A DNA stretch of 64,000 bases from Streptacidiphilus pinicola (GCF_003258295.1 NZ_QKYN01000023.1:1-64000); one strand, 5' to 3'; numbered from the stretch's first letter, positions 1-8,523 are shown. Program-made: numbers and translations. The notes: a model not told the origin generated them from the sequence alone.

Positions 1-28
1 GTGGCCGCGGGATAGTCCGGCAGGTGGG

Positions 29-242
29 CTAGCAAGGCGCCACCAGCACCAACCGCTCAGGGCACCGGGAGACACCACGGCCGTCCTGGGCGCCGCGCGT
101 CCCCGCCCCGCTCCCGCACCGCCCGAACCAGCCGCTCGAACCGCGCCAACCGAAGCCCCGTGAACAACTCCACCCACACCGGCTCAGCCCGCAGCACCCC
201 ACCCATACAGGCAAAATGCCCGCCCACCGGGTTGTGCAACAC
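29..242 (-). pseudogene. Transposase N-terminal remnant (decayed)
   Basis: Reading leftward from a GTG at 242, or from an internal ATG at 206, the frame gives a short segment with FTGLRLARFERLVRAV followed by GRPWCLPVP and a stop near 57. One base later in another frame it continues as ERLVLVAPC and stops at 29. The order of these pieces resembles the N-terminus of actinobacterial IS5-type transposases, where a GRPW.LPL..R.LLVA segment precedes the helix-turn-helix region. The frameshift and the missing DDE domain mean it is dead. The family assignment is from memory of the motif pattern, not from a search. It could instead be a chance ORF downstream of the neighbouring membrane-protein gene. 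Confidence 0.4.
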
Positions 243-245
243 CCT

Positions 246-1154
246 TTAGGCCGGCGGGAAGAGCAGTTCGGCGAGGGACTCCTTCGAGCGCCCCAGTTCG
301 TAGTCGGCGAAGGGCAGCCCGGCTGCCGAGGCCAACTCCGCGAGATGTCGGCGGCTGGGGCCGCCCGCGCGCTCCGACGTGGCGAGGCGGCGGCCCGCCC
401 GGTCGAGCACCAGGAACTCGTCGCGCAGCCACCCACGGACGTACTCCGAGACGGTGACGAGCTCCGCGACCTGCTCGATCGGGATTCTGGCCGCCACCCA
501 CGACCCTTCCGAGATCGCGATGGCCCGGCCGTCCCAGGTGACGGAGCGGAACTCGCCGTTCCGGGCCGGGCCACGGCAGCTGTGGTGCCTCTTGCGCTGG
601 TACGGCGCGGAGTTGCGCGCCACCGGGACGGGACGGCCGCAGTAGCCCTGCTCCGTGTCGAAGCCCCACTCGGGGACCCGGGACGGATGGGTCGTCAGAA
701 AGCGGTTCGGTTCCTGGAGCAGCATCAGGGCCCGCGCGGAGCGCACCGCGTCGCGGAAGGGCCAGGTCCAGGCGCGCCACAGCGGCGGGTCGAGCAGCAG
801 CGGCACGGGAGAGAGCGCGGCGAGCCAGACCGCCGGGGCCGGCCCGGTGCGCAGCACGACGCAGACGCCGGCGGCGATCAGCATGGCGACCGCGATCCGG
901 GCGAAGACGCGGCGCTGGCGGCTGCGCCAGAACATCAGCCGCGGGAGGCTCTCCTCGGGCGCCCGCCACACCCGCCAGCTCGCGGCGAGCGCGCACACCG
1001 GGAGCCAGGCCGACCGGACCGGGCCGGCCCCCCAGGCCAGCAGGCCCAAGCCGAGCGACGCGAGCAGCAGCGGCGGTAACCTCCGCGGCAGCTTCGGGAA
1101 CCTCTGCTCCAGGTAGACGCGGCCGCGCGCCCGGAGACTCCCCACCACGGACAC
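246..1154 (-). CDS. Hypothetical membrane protein, 302 aa
   Basis: The protein has about four hydrophobic segments in its N-terminal 125 residues (roughly 25-45, 48-62, 84-101 and 103-122), followed by a soluble domain of about 175 residues rich in Arg and Trp. I do not recognise a family. The start is a GTG at 1154 preceded by a G-rich stretch, and two further GTG codons follow at once, so the start is uncertain by a few residues. It lies 19 bases downstream of an amino-acid ABC transporter ATPase gene on the same strand and could be the last gene of that operon. A transport accessory role would be a guess from position only. Confidence 0.75.
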   Translation of the reverse strand: MSVVGSLRARGRVYLEQRFPKLPRRLPPLLLASLGLGLLAWGAGPVRSAWLPVCALAASWRVWRAPEESLPRLMFWRSRQRRVFARIAVAMLIAAGVCVVLRTGPAPAVWLAALSPVPLLLDPPLWRAWTWPFRDAVRSARALMLLQEPNRFLTTHPSRVPEWGFDTEQGYCGRPVPVARNSAPYQRKRHHSCRGPARNGEFRSVTWDGRAIAISEGSWVAARIPIEQVAELVTVSEYVRGWLRDEFLVLDRAGRRLATSERAGGPSRRHLAELASAAGLPFADYELGRSKESLAELLFPPA

Positions 1155-1173
1155 GGGCCCCGCCCCCTGCCGA

Positions 1174-1929
1174 CTACAGCCGCCCCGCCTCGCTGAGCCT
1201 GCTCAGGAACCGCCGGGTGCGCTCGTGCTGCGGATCGCCGAAGACCTGCTCCGAGGTGCCTCGCTCCAGGATGACACCGTCGGCCAGAAAACAGACCTGG
1301 TCGGCGACGTCCCGGGCGAAGGCCATCTCGTGCGTCGCGAGCACCATGGTGCGGCCCTGCTCCTTGAGGTCCCGGACAACAGCGAGGACCTCGGTGACCA
1401 ACTCCGGGTCCAGGGCCGCGGTGATCTCGTCGAGCAGCAGCACACGCGGCTCGGAGACGATCGCGCGGACCAGCGCGACGCGCTGCTGCTGGCCGCCGGA
1501 GAGGCGGTCCGGGTACTCCCCGGCCTTGGCCGCGAGCCCGAGCCGGTCGAGCAGTTCGAGCGCCCGCCGCTCCGCCTCGGCGCGCGGGAGGCGGTGGACC
1601 CGGCGCGGCCCGAGGGTGATGTTGTCCAGCACGGTGAGGTGCGGGAAGAGGTTGTACGCCTGGAACACGACGCCGATCCGGCGCCGCACGGCGTCCGCGT
1701 CGACGCGCGGATCGGTCACGTCCTCGCCGTCCAGCCAGATCGCGCCGTCGTCGATCTCCTCCAGCAGGTTCGCGCAGCGCAGCAGGGTGGACTTGCCCGA
1801 ACCGGAGGCGCCGATCAACACGGTGACGGAGTGTTCGGGCACCTCCAGGCTGACGTCGTCGAGGATGACCTGCTCGCCGAAGGCCTTGCGGACCGACTCG
1901 AAGCGCAGGACCGGAGCGGTGACGGTCAT
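1174..1929 (-). CDS. Polar amino-acid ABC transporter ATP-binding protein
   Basis: This is a 251-residue ABC ATPase of the GlnQ/HisP type that powers uptake of a polar amino acid. Visible motifs are Walker A GASGSGKST near residue 41, the signature LSGGQQQR near 143, Walker B VLLLDE near 165, and the switch His in LATHEMAF. The D-loop region reads DEITAALDPE, where most relatives have PTSALDPE. Its ATG overlaps the stop of the upstream permease gene as ATGA, so the two are translationally coupled. With the permease and the lipoprotein further upstream it forms a complete importer. The exact substrate (glutamate, glutamine, cystine or other) cannot be read from sequence. Confidence 0.95.
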   Translation of the reverse strand: MTVTAPVLRFESVRKAFGEQVILDDVSLEVPEHSVTVLIGASGSGKSTLLRCANLLEEIDDGAIWLDGEDVTDPRVDADAVRRRIGVVFQAYNLFPHLTVLDNITLGPRRVHRLPRAEAERRALELLDRLGLAAKAGEYPDRLSGGQQQRVALVRAIVSEPRVLLLDEITAALDPELVTEVLAVVRDLKEQGRTMVLATHEMAFARDVADQVCFLADGVILERGTSEQVFGDPQHERTRRFLSRLSEAGRL

Positions 1930-2819
1930 ACGATGCCTCCCTGGGCGCGGCGCCGGTCCATCCGCCGGGTGAGCCAGTCCGCGTAGCGGGTCATCGGGAT
2001 GGTGAGGATGACGAAGCCGAGGCCGGCCACGACCAGCGGCGTGTAGTTGAAGCTGCTCGCGACCTGGATGTGCGCGGCCGCCACGGCGTCGATCGCGCCG
2101 CCCACATAGACCAGGCCGGTGTCCTTCTGCAGCGAGGCCATGTCGTTGACCAGCGCCGGGACGACCCGGCGGACGGCCTGCGGCAGCACCACGAAGCGCA
2201 TGGTCTGCGCGTAGCCGAGGCCGAGGGAGCGGGCGGCGGCCCGCTGGCTCGGGTGGACGGACTCGATTCCGGCGCGGAAGACCTCCGCGACGTACGCCGA
2301 GTAGTTGATCACCAGCGCCGCCCCGCCCAGCAGGATCGGGTCGTTGGTGACGCCCTGCAGCTGCAGCGCCGGCACGCCGAAGACGGTCAGCAGCAGCAGG
2401 ATGATCAGCGGGAAGCCGCGGAAGAAGTCCACGTAGGCGGTCGCGAGCAGCCGCACCGGCAGGAAGACCGGGCCGCGCAGGGTGCGCGCGGCCGCGATCA
2501 GCAGGCCGAGGACCAGGATGGTCGGGCCGCAGACCGCCAGCAGCTCCAGGTTCAGCACGAAGCCGTGCAGCACCGGGGAGAGCGCCTCGCGGGCGTAGTG
2601 CGGGTCGAGGAAGGTCTTCCGGGTGACCGGCCAGCCGGGGGAGCCGGTGATCACCAGGAACAGCACCGCCGCCACGCCGAGCGTGCTCGCCGTGGCGATC
2701 AGCGCGGAGCGTCGGGTGCGGGAGCGGCGGTACGCCTCGCGGGCCAGCCGCCGCTCGGAGGGCGCGTACGGTGCGCGCTCCTCGGTGATGGGGTCGGCGC
2801 TCACTTCAGGCTCGCTCAC
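1926..2819 (-). CDS. Amino-acid ABC transporter permease
   Basis: This is a HisM/GlnP-family inner-membrane permease of about 297 residues. The N-terminal 40 residues are charged and cytoplasmic. About five or six membrane helices follow, and the characteristic EAA loop reads AGIESVHPSQRAAARSLGLG, then VLPQAVRRVVPAL. I chose the GTG at 2819 because it overlaps the stop of the binding-protein gene as GTGA. A longer reading from 2855 would overlap that gene by 40 bases. Its stop in turn overlaps the ATPase start. The family is certain; the substrate is not known. Confidence 0.93.
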   Translation of the reverse strand: MSEPEVSADPITEERAPYAPSERRLAREAYRRSRTRRSALIATASTLGVAAVLFLVITGSPGWPVTRKTFLDPHYAREALSPVLHGFVLNLELLAVCGPTILVLGLLIAAARTLRGPVFLPVRLLATAYVDFFRGFPLIILLLLTVFGVPALQLQGVTNDPILLGGAALVINYSAYVAEVFRAGIESVHPSQRAAARSLGLGYAQTMRFVVLPQAVRRVVPALVNDMASLQKDTGLVYVGGAIDAVAAAHIQVASSFNYTPLVVAGLGFVILTIPMTRYADWLTRRMDRRRAQGGIV

Positions 2820-3718
2820 TTCAAGACGGGCGCGGCGTCGGAGGCCGGCAGCCACTGCTTGGCCAGCTGGTCCAGCGTGCCGTCGGTCTTGAGGGCGTCG
2901 ACGGCCTGGGAGACGCAGGAGGTCAGCGCGCTGCCCTTGCCGAGCACCAGGCCGAACTGCTCCGGCTTGCCGTCCGAGGTGCCGGAGCCGGTCGGGAACT
3001 GGCCGACGATCTTGGCGTCGGTGACCTGCGCCGAGGTGATGTAGAAGGCCGTCGGCAGGTCGGCCACGAGCGCGTCGATCTGGTGGTTCTTCAGGGCGGC
3101 GCTGGCCTCGTCCGTGGTGTCGAAGACGGCGACCTGCTGGCTCGGCGCGACGGTCTTCTGCGCGACGTTCAGGCTGGTGGTGCCGACCTGGGCGCCGATC
3201 TTGGCGCCCTTGAGCGCGGCGATCCCGGTGGCGCCCGCGTACTTGGAGTCCTTGAGGGTGATCACGGCCTGGCGCACGTCGTAGTAGCCGGAGGAGAAGT
3301 CCACGGCGTTCCTGCGCTCGTCGGTGATCGAGACCTCGTTGATGTCGAAGTCGAACTTCTTCTGTCCCGGCGCGATGACGCTGTTGAACGGCGCGACGGT
3401 CCAGGTGACCTTCGAGGTGTCGTAGCCGAGCTGCTTGGCGACGGCGTAGGCGACCGCCGACTCGAAGCCCTTGCCGTCGGACGGCTTGTTGTTGTCGAAC
3501 CAGGGGTCGTAGGCCGGGTCGTCGGTGCCGACGGTGAGCTTGCCCGAGGCCAGCGTCGCGAGACCGCCCTTGGTGCAGGTGGCCGCCGAGCCCGCCGCTC
3601 CCGAAGCGGTGCCGCTCGCGTTTCCGCTCGACTGCGGCGCGCAGCCGGCGGCGAGTACCAGGACGGCCGCGCCGGCGGCGGCGCTGAGCAGACGGGAGGT
3701 CTTGAGCAGGGCGTTCAC
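2816..3718 (-). CDS. Amino-acid ABC transporter substrate-binding lipoprotein
   Basis: This is an extracytoplasmic solute-binding protein of family 3 (SBP_bac_3), about 300 residues. It starts at a GTG (3718) with GGAG seven bases upstream. A signal peptide of about 25 residues ends in LVLAAGC, so the Cys is probably lipidated, although Ala sits at the lipobox -3 position. Typical family features are DYDVRQAVI, a KF.FDINEVSITDERR segment and a C-terminal LDQLAKQWLP helix. It is the first gene of the operon and captures the amino acid for the permease/ATPase pair. It is transcribed divergently from the DUF6421-like operon. Confidence 0.93.
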   Translation of the reverse strand: MNALLKTSRLLSAAAGAAVLVLAAGCAPQSSGNASGTASGAAGSAATCTKGGLATLASGKLTVGTDDPAYDPWFDNNKPSDGKGFESAVAYAVAKQLGYDTSKVTWTVAPFNSVIAPGQKKFDFDINEVSITDERRNAVDFSSGYYDVRQAVITLKDSKYAGATGIAALKGAKIGAQVGTTSLNVAQKTVAPSQQVAVFDTTDEASAALKNHQIDALVADLPTAFYITSAQVTDAKIVGQFPTGSGTSDGKPEQFGLVLGKGSALTSCVSQAVDALKTDGTLDQLAKQWLPASDAAPVLK

Positions 3719-3809
3719 GGTGACTCCTGGATGGATGGCAAGTGGCGGCAGCCTACCCACGAGTTGTCACGGGAGGGTGAAGCAGCTGCTCCGGATCCGA
3801 GCTCGTCTC

Positions 3810-3826
3810 ATATCCCGGACGGATAT
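3810..3826. promoter_or_regulatory. Inverted repeat upstream of the amino-acid importer
   Basis: ATATCC and GGATAT are separated by five bases (CGGAC), about 90 bases upstream of the binding-protein start. A second small repeat, CGTGAC-tccc-GTCACG, lies at 3855-3870. Both are in the 240-base divergent spacer, where either transcription unit could be controlled. The repeats are visible; regulatory function is inference. Confidence 0.3.
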
Positions 3827-3890
3827 CGCCGAGGGGTGGGCGGCAGTGACCATCCGTGACTCCCGTCACGCCAGCGGTTGCGGTCCCCTC

Positions 3891-3918
3891 TTGAACAACA
3901 GAACCTTCTGTATATACG
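3891..3918 (+). promoter_or_regulatory. Candidate promoter of the DUF6421 operon
   Basis: TTGAAC (3891-3896) is followed 16 bases later by TATACG (3913-3918), in an unusually AT-rich patch for this genome. The start codon follows 40 bases downstream. It fits a housekeeping-sigma promoter, but no start-site data exist. Confidence 0.4.
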
Positions 3919-3958
3919 GTGGAACCACCACAGTTTCTTTCGTTCAGGCAGGGTCCTC

Positions 3959-5368
3959 ATGGAAAATCTCTCGTCGATGCTCACCGCGGCAGACAAATCC
4001 ACTGCGGATCTCGCGGGTCATCCCGCCTGGCTGCGCCTCAAGGATGCGGTCGAGGCGCTCCGCCCGCTGCAGTCCAAGGACGGCTCGATCGACCTCAACT
4101 CCCGTGGCGCGTCCACCAAGGACGAGGCCGACGCGCAGCTGGCCGTGATCACCGAGGCCATCGGCGAGCTGGCCCCGCTCTTCCCGCACGACAAGGCGTA
4201 CCTCGACGCCGTCGTGCTGGACCTGATGCGCTGGGCGGCCTCCGGCTACGCCACCCCCGACTTCCTCGACTCGCTGCTGGCCTTCCAGCCCGCCGAGCAG
4301 CGCGTGGACGGCCTGGCCCACCTCGTCGTCTTCCCGATGTACACGCAGAACGGCAACCCGGACCGCAACCTCGAGGCCGTGCTGCTGCACGTCGTCTGGC
4401 CGGACTGGCTGGCCGAGCTGGAGCGCACGCGCTACGACAACCCGATGTTCGTGCCGATCACCTTCGTGGACTTCACGGCCGGCTACGACACCAACTCCGC
4501 GGTGCTCTTCCCGGAGACGGTCTCGGTGCGCGAGGTGCCGGAACGATTCACCTGGGGCGGCATCTTCTGTGACCGCGAGGCCGCGCGCTTCCGCGCCGTC
4601 TCCACCGCCGCCGTCCGGACCCTTGGCCTGCAGATCCCCGAGGACGCGGCCACCCTGCTCGCCGACCAGGAGCTCGCGCAGCAGACCTTCGTCCTGTGGG
4701 ACCTGGTCCACGACCGCACCCACAGCCACGGCGACCTGCCGTTCGACCCCTTCATGATCAAGCAGCGCTCCCCGTTCTGGATGTACGGGCTGGAGGAGCT
4801 CCGCTGCGACCTGACGGCCTTCAAGGCCGCGGTCGAGCTGGAGGCCGAGGGCTACGAGCAGGGCCGCAACGTCCAGTACGCGATCCTCTTCGACCGGATG
4901 TTCCGCTTCCCCGTCTCCGGCGGCCGCGTCCGCAACTACGACGGCCTCGGCGGTCAGCTGCTCTTCGCGTACCTGCACAAGCACGACGCGCTGCGCTGGA
5001 CCGACAACAAGCTGCACATCGACTGGCAGCGTGCCCCGCAGGTCACCAACGACCTGTGCGCGGAGATCGAGAAGCTCTACCGCGACGGCATCGACCGCCC
5101 GAAGACCAGCCACTGGCTGGCCGCCTACGAGCTGGTCTCCCAGTACCTGACCCCGCACCCCGCCTCCACCTGGGCCAAGGGCGCCGACGCGCTGCCCTTC
5201 AAGGACCACGACGAGGCCAAGACGCTGAACAAGGCGCTGTGCGACGCCGTGCTGCCGGACGAGTTCCCCCTCAGCATGTTCTTCGAGGCGCTGTCCAAGA
5301 AGCTGTCCGGCGTCATCGCGTCCACCTCCGGCATGACCGGCACGACCATTGTGGAGAACGCAGCGTGA
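3959..5368 (+). CDS. DUF6421-like protein of unknown function
   Basis: This 469-residue protein is soluble, with no signal peptide or membrane segment. The long conserved-looking stretch and its setting next to an SDR and a threonine aldolase match the actinobacterial family I know as DUF6421; no function is established for that family. Residues 251-258 read HDRTHSHG, and residues 278-284 read LEELRCD. Two histidines four apart, followed about 24 residues later by Glu/Asp, resemble the metal site of gluzincin-type enzymes such as DPP III (HExxGH plus EECRAE), though this is only a pattern likeness. The start is the ATG at 3959; an upstream frame-open stretch lacks a good ribosome site. Its stop overlaps the next gene. 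Confidence 0.85.
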   Translation: MENLSSMLTAADKSTADLAGHPAWLRLKDAVEALRPLQSKDGSIDLNSRGASTKDEADAQLAVITEAIGELAPLFPHDKAYLDAVVLDLMRWAASGYATPDFLDSLLAFQPAEQRVDGLAHLVVFPMYTQNGNPDRNLEAVLLHVVWPDWLAELERTRYDNPMFVPITFVDFTAGYDTNSAVLFPETVSVREVPERFTWGGIFCDREAARFRAVSTAAVRTLGLQIPEDAATLLADQELAQQTFVLWDLVHDRTHSHGDLPFDPFMIKQRSPFWMYGLEELRCDLTAFKAAVELEAEGYEQGRNVQYAILFDRMFRFPVSGGRVRNYDGLGGQLLFAYLHKHDALRWTDNKLHIDWQRAPQVTNDLCAEIEKLYRDGIDRPKTSHWLAAYELVSQYLTPHPASTWAKGADALPFKDHDEAKTLNKALCDAVLPDEFPLSMFFEALSKKLSGVIASTSGMTGTTIVENAA

Positions 5369-6096
5369 GCACTCAGAGTGTCGACCTCAAGGGCCGCGTC
5401 GTCGCGGTCGCCGGAGCCACCGGCATGGCCGGGCGGGCCACCGTGCTGCGCCTGGCCCAGGCCGGCGCGACCGTCTCCTGCGGCGACATCGACGCCCGCA
5501 AGCTGGACGAGCTGATGGACTCCGTGCGCCGGGCCGTCCCCGGCGCCGTTGTCGTCGGCCACGTCGTCGACCTGCTCGACCCGCAGGCCGCCCGTGACTG
5601 GGCCGACCACATCGAGGCCGAGTTCGGCCGCGTCGACGGTCTGGTCCACCTGGTCGGCGGCTGGCGCGGCAGCAAGACCTTCGCCGACACCGACCTGGCC
5701 GACTGGGACTTCCTGCACGACATGCTCGTGCGGACCCTCCAGCACACCAGCCTCGGCTTCCAGGAGGCGCTGCTGCGCAGCGACGACGCCCGGTTCGCCA
5801 TCATCTCGGCCGCCGGCGCCCACAAGCCGACCGGCGGCAACGCCGCCTACGCGACGGCCAAGGCCGCCGCCGAGGCGTGGACGCTGGCGCTGGCCGACTC
5901 GCTGAAGACCACCCAGGCGGCGGCTGCCATCCTGGTGGTGAAGGCGCTGGTCTCCCCGGAGATGCGCGCCGAGAAGCCGAACGCCAAGTTCGCCGGGTTC
6001 ACCGAGACGGCCGATCTCGCCGAGCAGATCGTCTCCCTGTGGTCCCGCCCCGCCGACGACGTGAATGGAACGCACCTGTGGCTGACGCCCCAGTGA
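5365..6096 (+). CDS. SDR family NAD(P)-binding oxidoreductase
   Basis: This is a short-chain dehydrogenase/reductase of 243 residues. The nucleotide-binding motif near the N-terminus is GATGMAGRA, a variant of TGxxxGxG. The catalytic region reads IISAAGAHK followed by AAYATAKAA, giving the YxxxK pair. Where many SDRs have NNAG it has HLVGGWRG, so the substrate pocket may be atypical. The GTG start overlaps the stop of the upstream DUF6421-like gene (GTGA), and its own stop overlaps the next start in the same way. The three proteins are therefore made in coupled fashion and probably act on related substrates. Substrate unknown. Confidence 0.9.
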   Translation: MSTQSVDLKGRVVAVAGATGMAGRATVLRLAQAGATVSCGDIDARKLDELMDSVRRAVPGAVVVGHVVDLLDPQAARDWADHIEAEFGRVDGLVHLVGGWRGSKTFADTDLADWDFLHDMLVRTLQHTSLGFQEALLRSDDARFAIISAAGAHKPTGGNAAYATAKAAAEAWTLALADSLKTTQAAAAILVVKALVSPEMRAEKPNAKFAGFTETADLAEQIVSLWSRPADDVNGTHLWLTPQ

Positions 6097-7178
6097 ATGA
6101 CGCTGTGACCGACATCCGTACGGAGGCCAAGCGCCGGCACGACCCCACCGTGCGTGGCTTCGCCAGCGACAACTACGCCGGCATCCACCCGGAGATCCTG
6201 GCGGCGCTGGCGGTGGCCAACGACGGCCACCAGGTCGCCTACGGCGAGGACGACTACACCGCGCACCTCCAGGACGTCTTCAAGGCGCACTTCGGTGAGC
6301 GGGCCCAGGCCTACCCGGTCTTCAACGGCACCGGCGCCAACGTCACCGCGCTGCAGGCGCTGCTGCCGCGCTGGGGCGCGGTCGTGGCCGCGGCCACCGC
6401 CCACATCAACGTGGACGAGGGCGGCGCGCCGGAGAAGATGGGCGGCATCAAGCTGCTCACCGTCCCCACTCCGGACGGCAAGCTCACCCCCGAGCTGATG
6501 GACCAGCAGGCCTGGGGCTTCGGTGACGAGCACCGCGCGCAGCCGCTCGCGGTCTCCATTACCCAGTCCACCGAGCTCGGCACCTGCTACACCCCGGACG
6601 AGATCCGCGCGATCTGCGACCACGCCCACCAGCTGGGCATGCTCGTCCACGTCGACGGCTCGCGCCTCGCGAACGCGGCGGCGACGCTGGGCCTGCCGTT
6701 CCGCGCGTTCACCACGGACGTGGGCGTGGACGTGCTGAGCTTCGGCGGCACCAAGAACGGCCTGATGCTGGGCGAGTGCGTGGTCGTGCTGAACCCGGAC
6801 GCGGTCCGGAACATCACGTTCCTGCGCAAGACCTCGATGCAGCTCGCCTCGAAGATGCGCTTCCTCTCCGTCCAGTTCGAGGCGCTGCTGGCCGGCGACC
6901 TCTGGCTGCGGAACGCGTCGCACGCGAACGCGATGGCCAAGCGCCTGGAGACGGCGGTCGCCGCGATCGACGGCGTCACGGTGGTCCGCCCGGTCCAGGC
7001 CAACGCCGTCTTCGCGCTCCTCCCGCGCGAGGTGAGCGAGCGGCTGCAGAAGCGGTTCCGCTTCTACTTCTGGAACGAGCACACGGGCGAGGTCCGCTGG
7101 ATGTGCTCCTTCGACACCACGGAGGCCGACATCGACGCCTTCGCGGCGGCGATCTCGGAGGAGATGGGCCGGGCGTAG
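6093..7178 (+). CDS. Low-specificity L-threonine aldolase-like PLP enzyme
   Basis: This is a 361-residue fold-type I PLP enzyme of the beta-eliminating lyase/threonine aldolase family. It opens with the characteristic FASDNYAGIHPEIL segment (relatives: SDN..G.HP). It has HINVDEGGAPE, a glycine-rich FNGTGANV loop, the PLP-contacting HVDGSRLANA aspartate, and the Schiff-base lysine in SFGGTKNGLM. Relatives cleave L-threonine or allo-threonine to glycine and acetaldehyde. The GTG at 6093 overlaps the SDR stop (GTGA); a second GTG at 6105 is possible. A beta-hydroxy-amino-acid pathway shared with the SDR is plausible, but this is inference from the operon. Confidence 0.9.
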   Translation: MNDAVTDIRTEAKRRHDPTVRGFASDNYAGIHPEILAALAVANDGHQVAYGEDDYTAHLQDVFKAHFGERAQAYPVFNGTGANVTALQALLPRWGAVVAAATAHINVDEGGAPEKMGGIKLLTVPTPDGKLTPELMDQQAWGFGDEHRAQPLAVSITQSTELGTCYTPDEIRAICDHAHQLGMLVHVDGSRLANAAATLGLPFRAFTTDVGVDVLSFGGTKNGLMLGECVVVLNPDAVRNITFLRKTSMQLASKMRFLSVQFEALLAGDLWLRNASHANAMAKRLETAVAAIDGVTVVRPVQANAVFALLPREVSERLQKRFRFYFWNEHTGEVRWMCSFDTTEADIDAFAAAISEEMGRA

Positions 7179-7189
7179 CCCGGTTCTTC

Positions 7190-7236
7190 AGGGGCGCGAG
7201 GCTCTGCCGATCTGCGCCTCCGGCGCGTGGGCGCGA
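7190..7236 (+). repeat. Dispersed intergenic repeat, module B copy 1
   Basis: It begins AGGGGCGCGAGGCTCTGCCG and ends GTGGGCGCGAGC. An inverted copy with nearly the same order lies at 22149-22196, and the first half recurs in the hairpin at 39833-39874 and at 63054-63068. It sits just downstream of the threonine aldolase stop. Confidence 0.6.
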
Positions 7237-7262
7237 GCGGTCCCTGATGCTCCCGGAGGTCG

Positions 7263-7364
7263 TTGCACTATCCGGGGGCGCGGGGAACTGCGCGACAAGC
7301 CACCGGCATGCGGATGGTCCTCAGCGAGCAGGGCCATCCGCGCGGGGTGGTTCCTCGCGCCCCT
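7263..7364. repeat. Dispersed intergenic hairpin repeat, module A copy 1
   Basis: The left arm (7274-7304) starts GGGGGCGCGGGGAACTGCGC and ends ACAAGCCACC. The right arm (7346-7364) is its approximate reverse complement, GGTGGTTCCTCGCGCCCCT. An inner stem GCGGATGG (7310-7317) pairs with CCATCCGC (7334-7341). The left flank TTGCACTATCC is shared with the copy at 55330. The DNA could fold into a long hairpin; function unknown, perhaps transcript end processing. The rest of the 265-base gap between the aldolase and the aminotransferase shows no gene. Confidence 0.65.
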
Positions 7365-7443
7365 GCTGGCATAAGCGCGGCTTGGGGTCCCGGCAAGGGG
7401 ATTGGGCGTGGTGCGGGGAGCGCCCGGCGGGGAGGATGGCGGG

Positions 7444-8523
7444 ATGGACCTTGATCTTGTCGGCCGGGAGTTCGCGCCGGCGACCGTGTACCTGAACACC
7501 GCGGGGATGGGACTGCCGCCCGCACGGGCCGTGGCCGCGTTGAAGGAGGCCGTCGACGAGCAGGCCGCCGGGCGGGCCGACGTGGTGGCGTACGACGGAC
7601 CCGTGGGCGCGGCCAGGAGAGCGTTCGCGCGGCTTGCGGGGGTGCCGGAGCGGAACGTCGCCGTGGGGGCGACGGCGTCCGAGCACGTCGGGGTCGTGGC
7701 CGCCGGGCTGCCGGAAGGGGCGGAGGTGGTGGTCGCCGCGGGCGAGTTCACGTCCGTGACGGCCGCGTTCCAGCACCGGCCGGGGCTGCGTGTGCGGGTC
7801 GTGCCGCTGGAGCGGATCGCCGAGTCCGTCACGGCGGGGACCGCGCTCGTCGCGGTCAGCATCGTGCAGTCGGCGGACGGGCGCCTCGTCGACCTCGACG
7901 CGGTGCGCGCGGCGACGCGCCGCCACGGCGTGCGTTTGCTGCTGGACGCCACGCAGGCCGCGGGCTGGCTGCCGCTCGCGCCGCACGCGGCGGAGGCGGA
8001 CTACGTCGTCTGCGCGGGCTACAAGTGGCTGCTCGCGCCGCGCGGCGTCTCGTTCCTCGTCGTCTCGGACGACGCGATGCCGGGCCTGCGGCCGATCGCG
8101 CCGGGCTGGTACGCGGCCGAGGAGCCGTGGGAGGACTGCTACGACGAGGTCCGCCTCGCGAACTCGGCCCGTCGCTTCGACCACGGTCCGGCGTGGCTGC
8201 CCTACGTCGGCGCCGCGCAGTCGCTCGCGCTGATCGAGGAGTTGACGCCGACCCGGATCGGCGCCCACGACCGGGCGCTGGCCGCCCGCTGCCGGGAGGG
8301 CCTGCGCGCACTCGGGTACCGGCCCGTCGACGCCGACTCCGCGATCGTCTCCGTGGCCGGCCTCGGTGACCTGGCGAAGCAACTGGCCGCCGACGGCGTC
8401 CGGGTCAGCGCCCGCGCCGGCGGCCTGCGCGTCGCGTTCCACCTCTACAACACCGAGGCGGACATCGAGCGGCTGCTGAGCTACATGCCCCCGGCCACGC
8501 GCAGCACCGCGCCCGTCGCGTAG
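7444..8523 (+). CDS. Class V aminotransferase / cysteine desulfurase-like PLP enzyme
   Basis: This is a 359-residue PLP enzyme of the class V aminotransferase family. It begins with YLNTAGMGLPP (relatives: YLN.A..G), has the PLP-phosphate region GATASEHVG, the pyridine-contacting aspartate in LLLDATQAAGW, and the Schiff-base lysine in CAGYKWLLAPRG. Members include cysteine desulfurases, kynureninases and isopenicillin-N epimerases, and the sequence does not decide among them. The ATG at 7444 has GGAGG upstream. It stands alone, and its 3' end overlaps the convergent SDR gene by 43 bases. Confidence 0.88.
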   Translation: MDLDLVGREFAPATVYLNTAGMGLPPARAVAALKEAVDEQAAGRADVVAYDGPVGAARRAFARLAGVPERNVAVGATASEHVGVVAAGLPEGAEVVVAAGEFTSVTAAFQHRPGLRVRVVPLERIAESVTAGTALVAVSIVQSADGRLVDLDAVRAATRRHGVRLLLDATQAAGWLPLAPHAAEADYVVCAGYKWLLAPRGVSFLVVSDDAMPGLRPIAPGWYAAEEPWEDCYDEVRLANSARRFDHGPAWLPYVGAAQSLALIEELTPTRIGAHDRALAARCREGLRALGYRPVDADSAIVSVAGLGDLAKQLAADGVRVSARAGGLRVAFHLYNTEADIERLLSYMPPATRSTAPVA

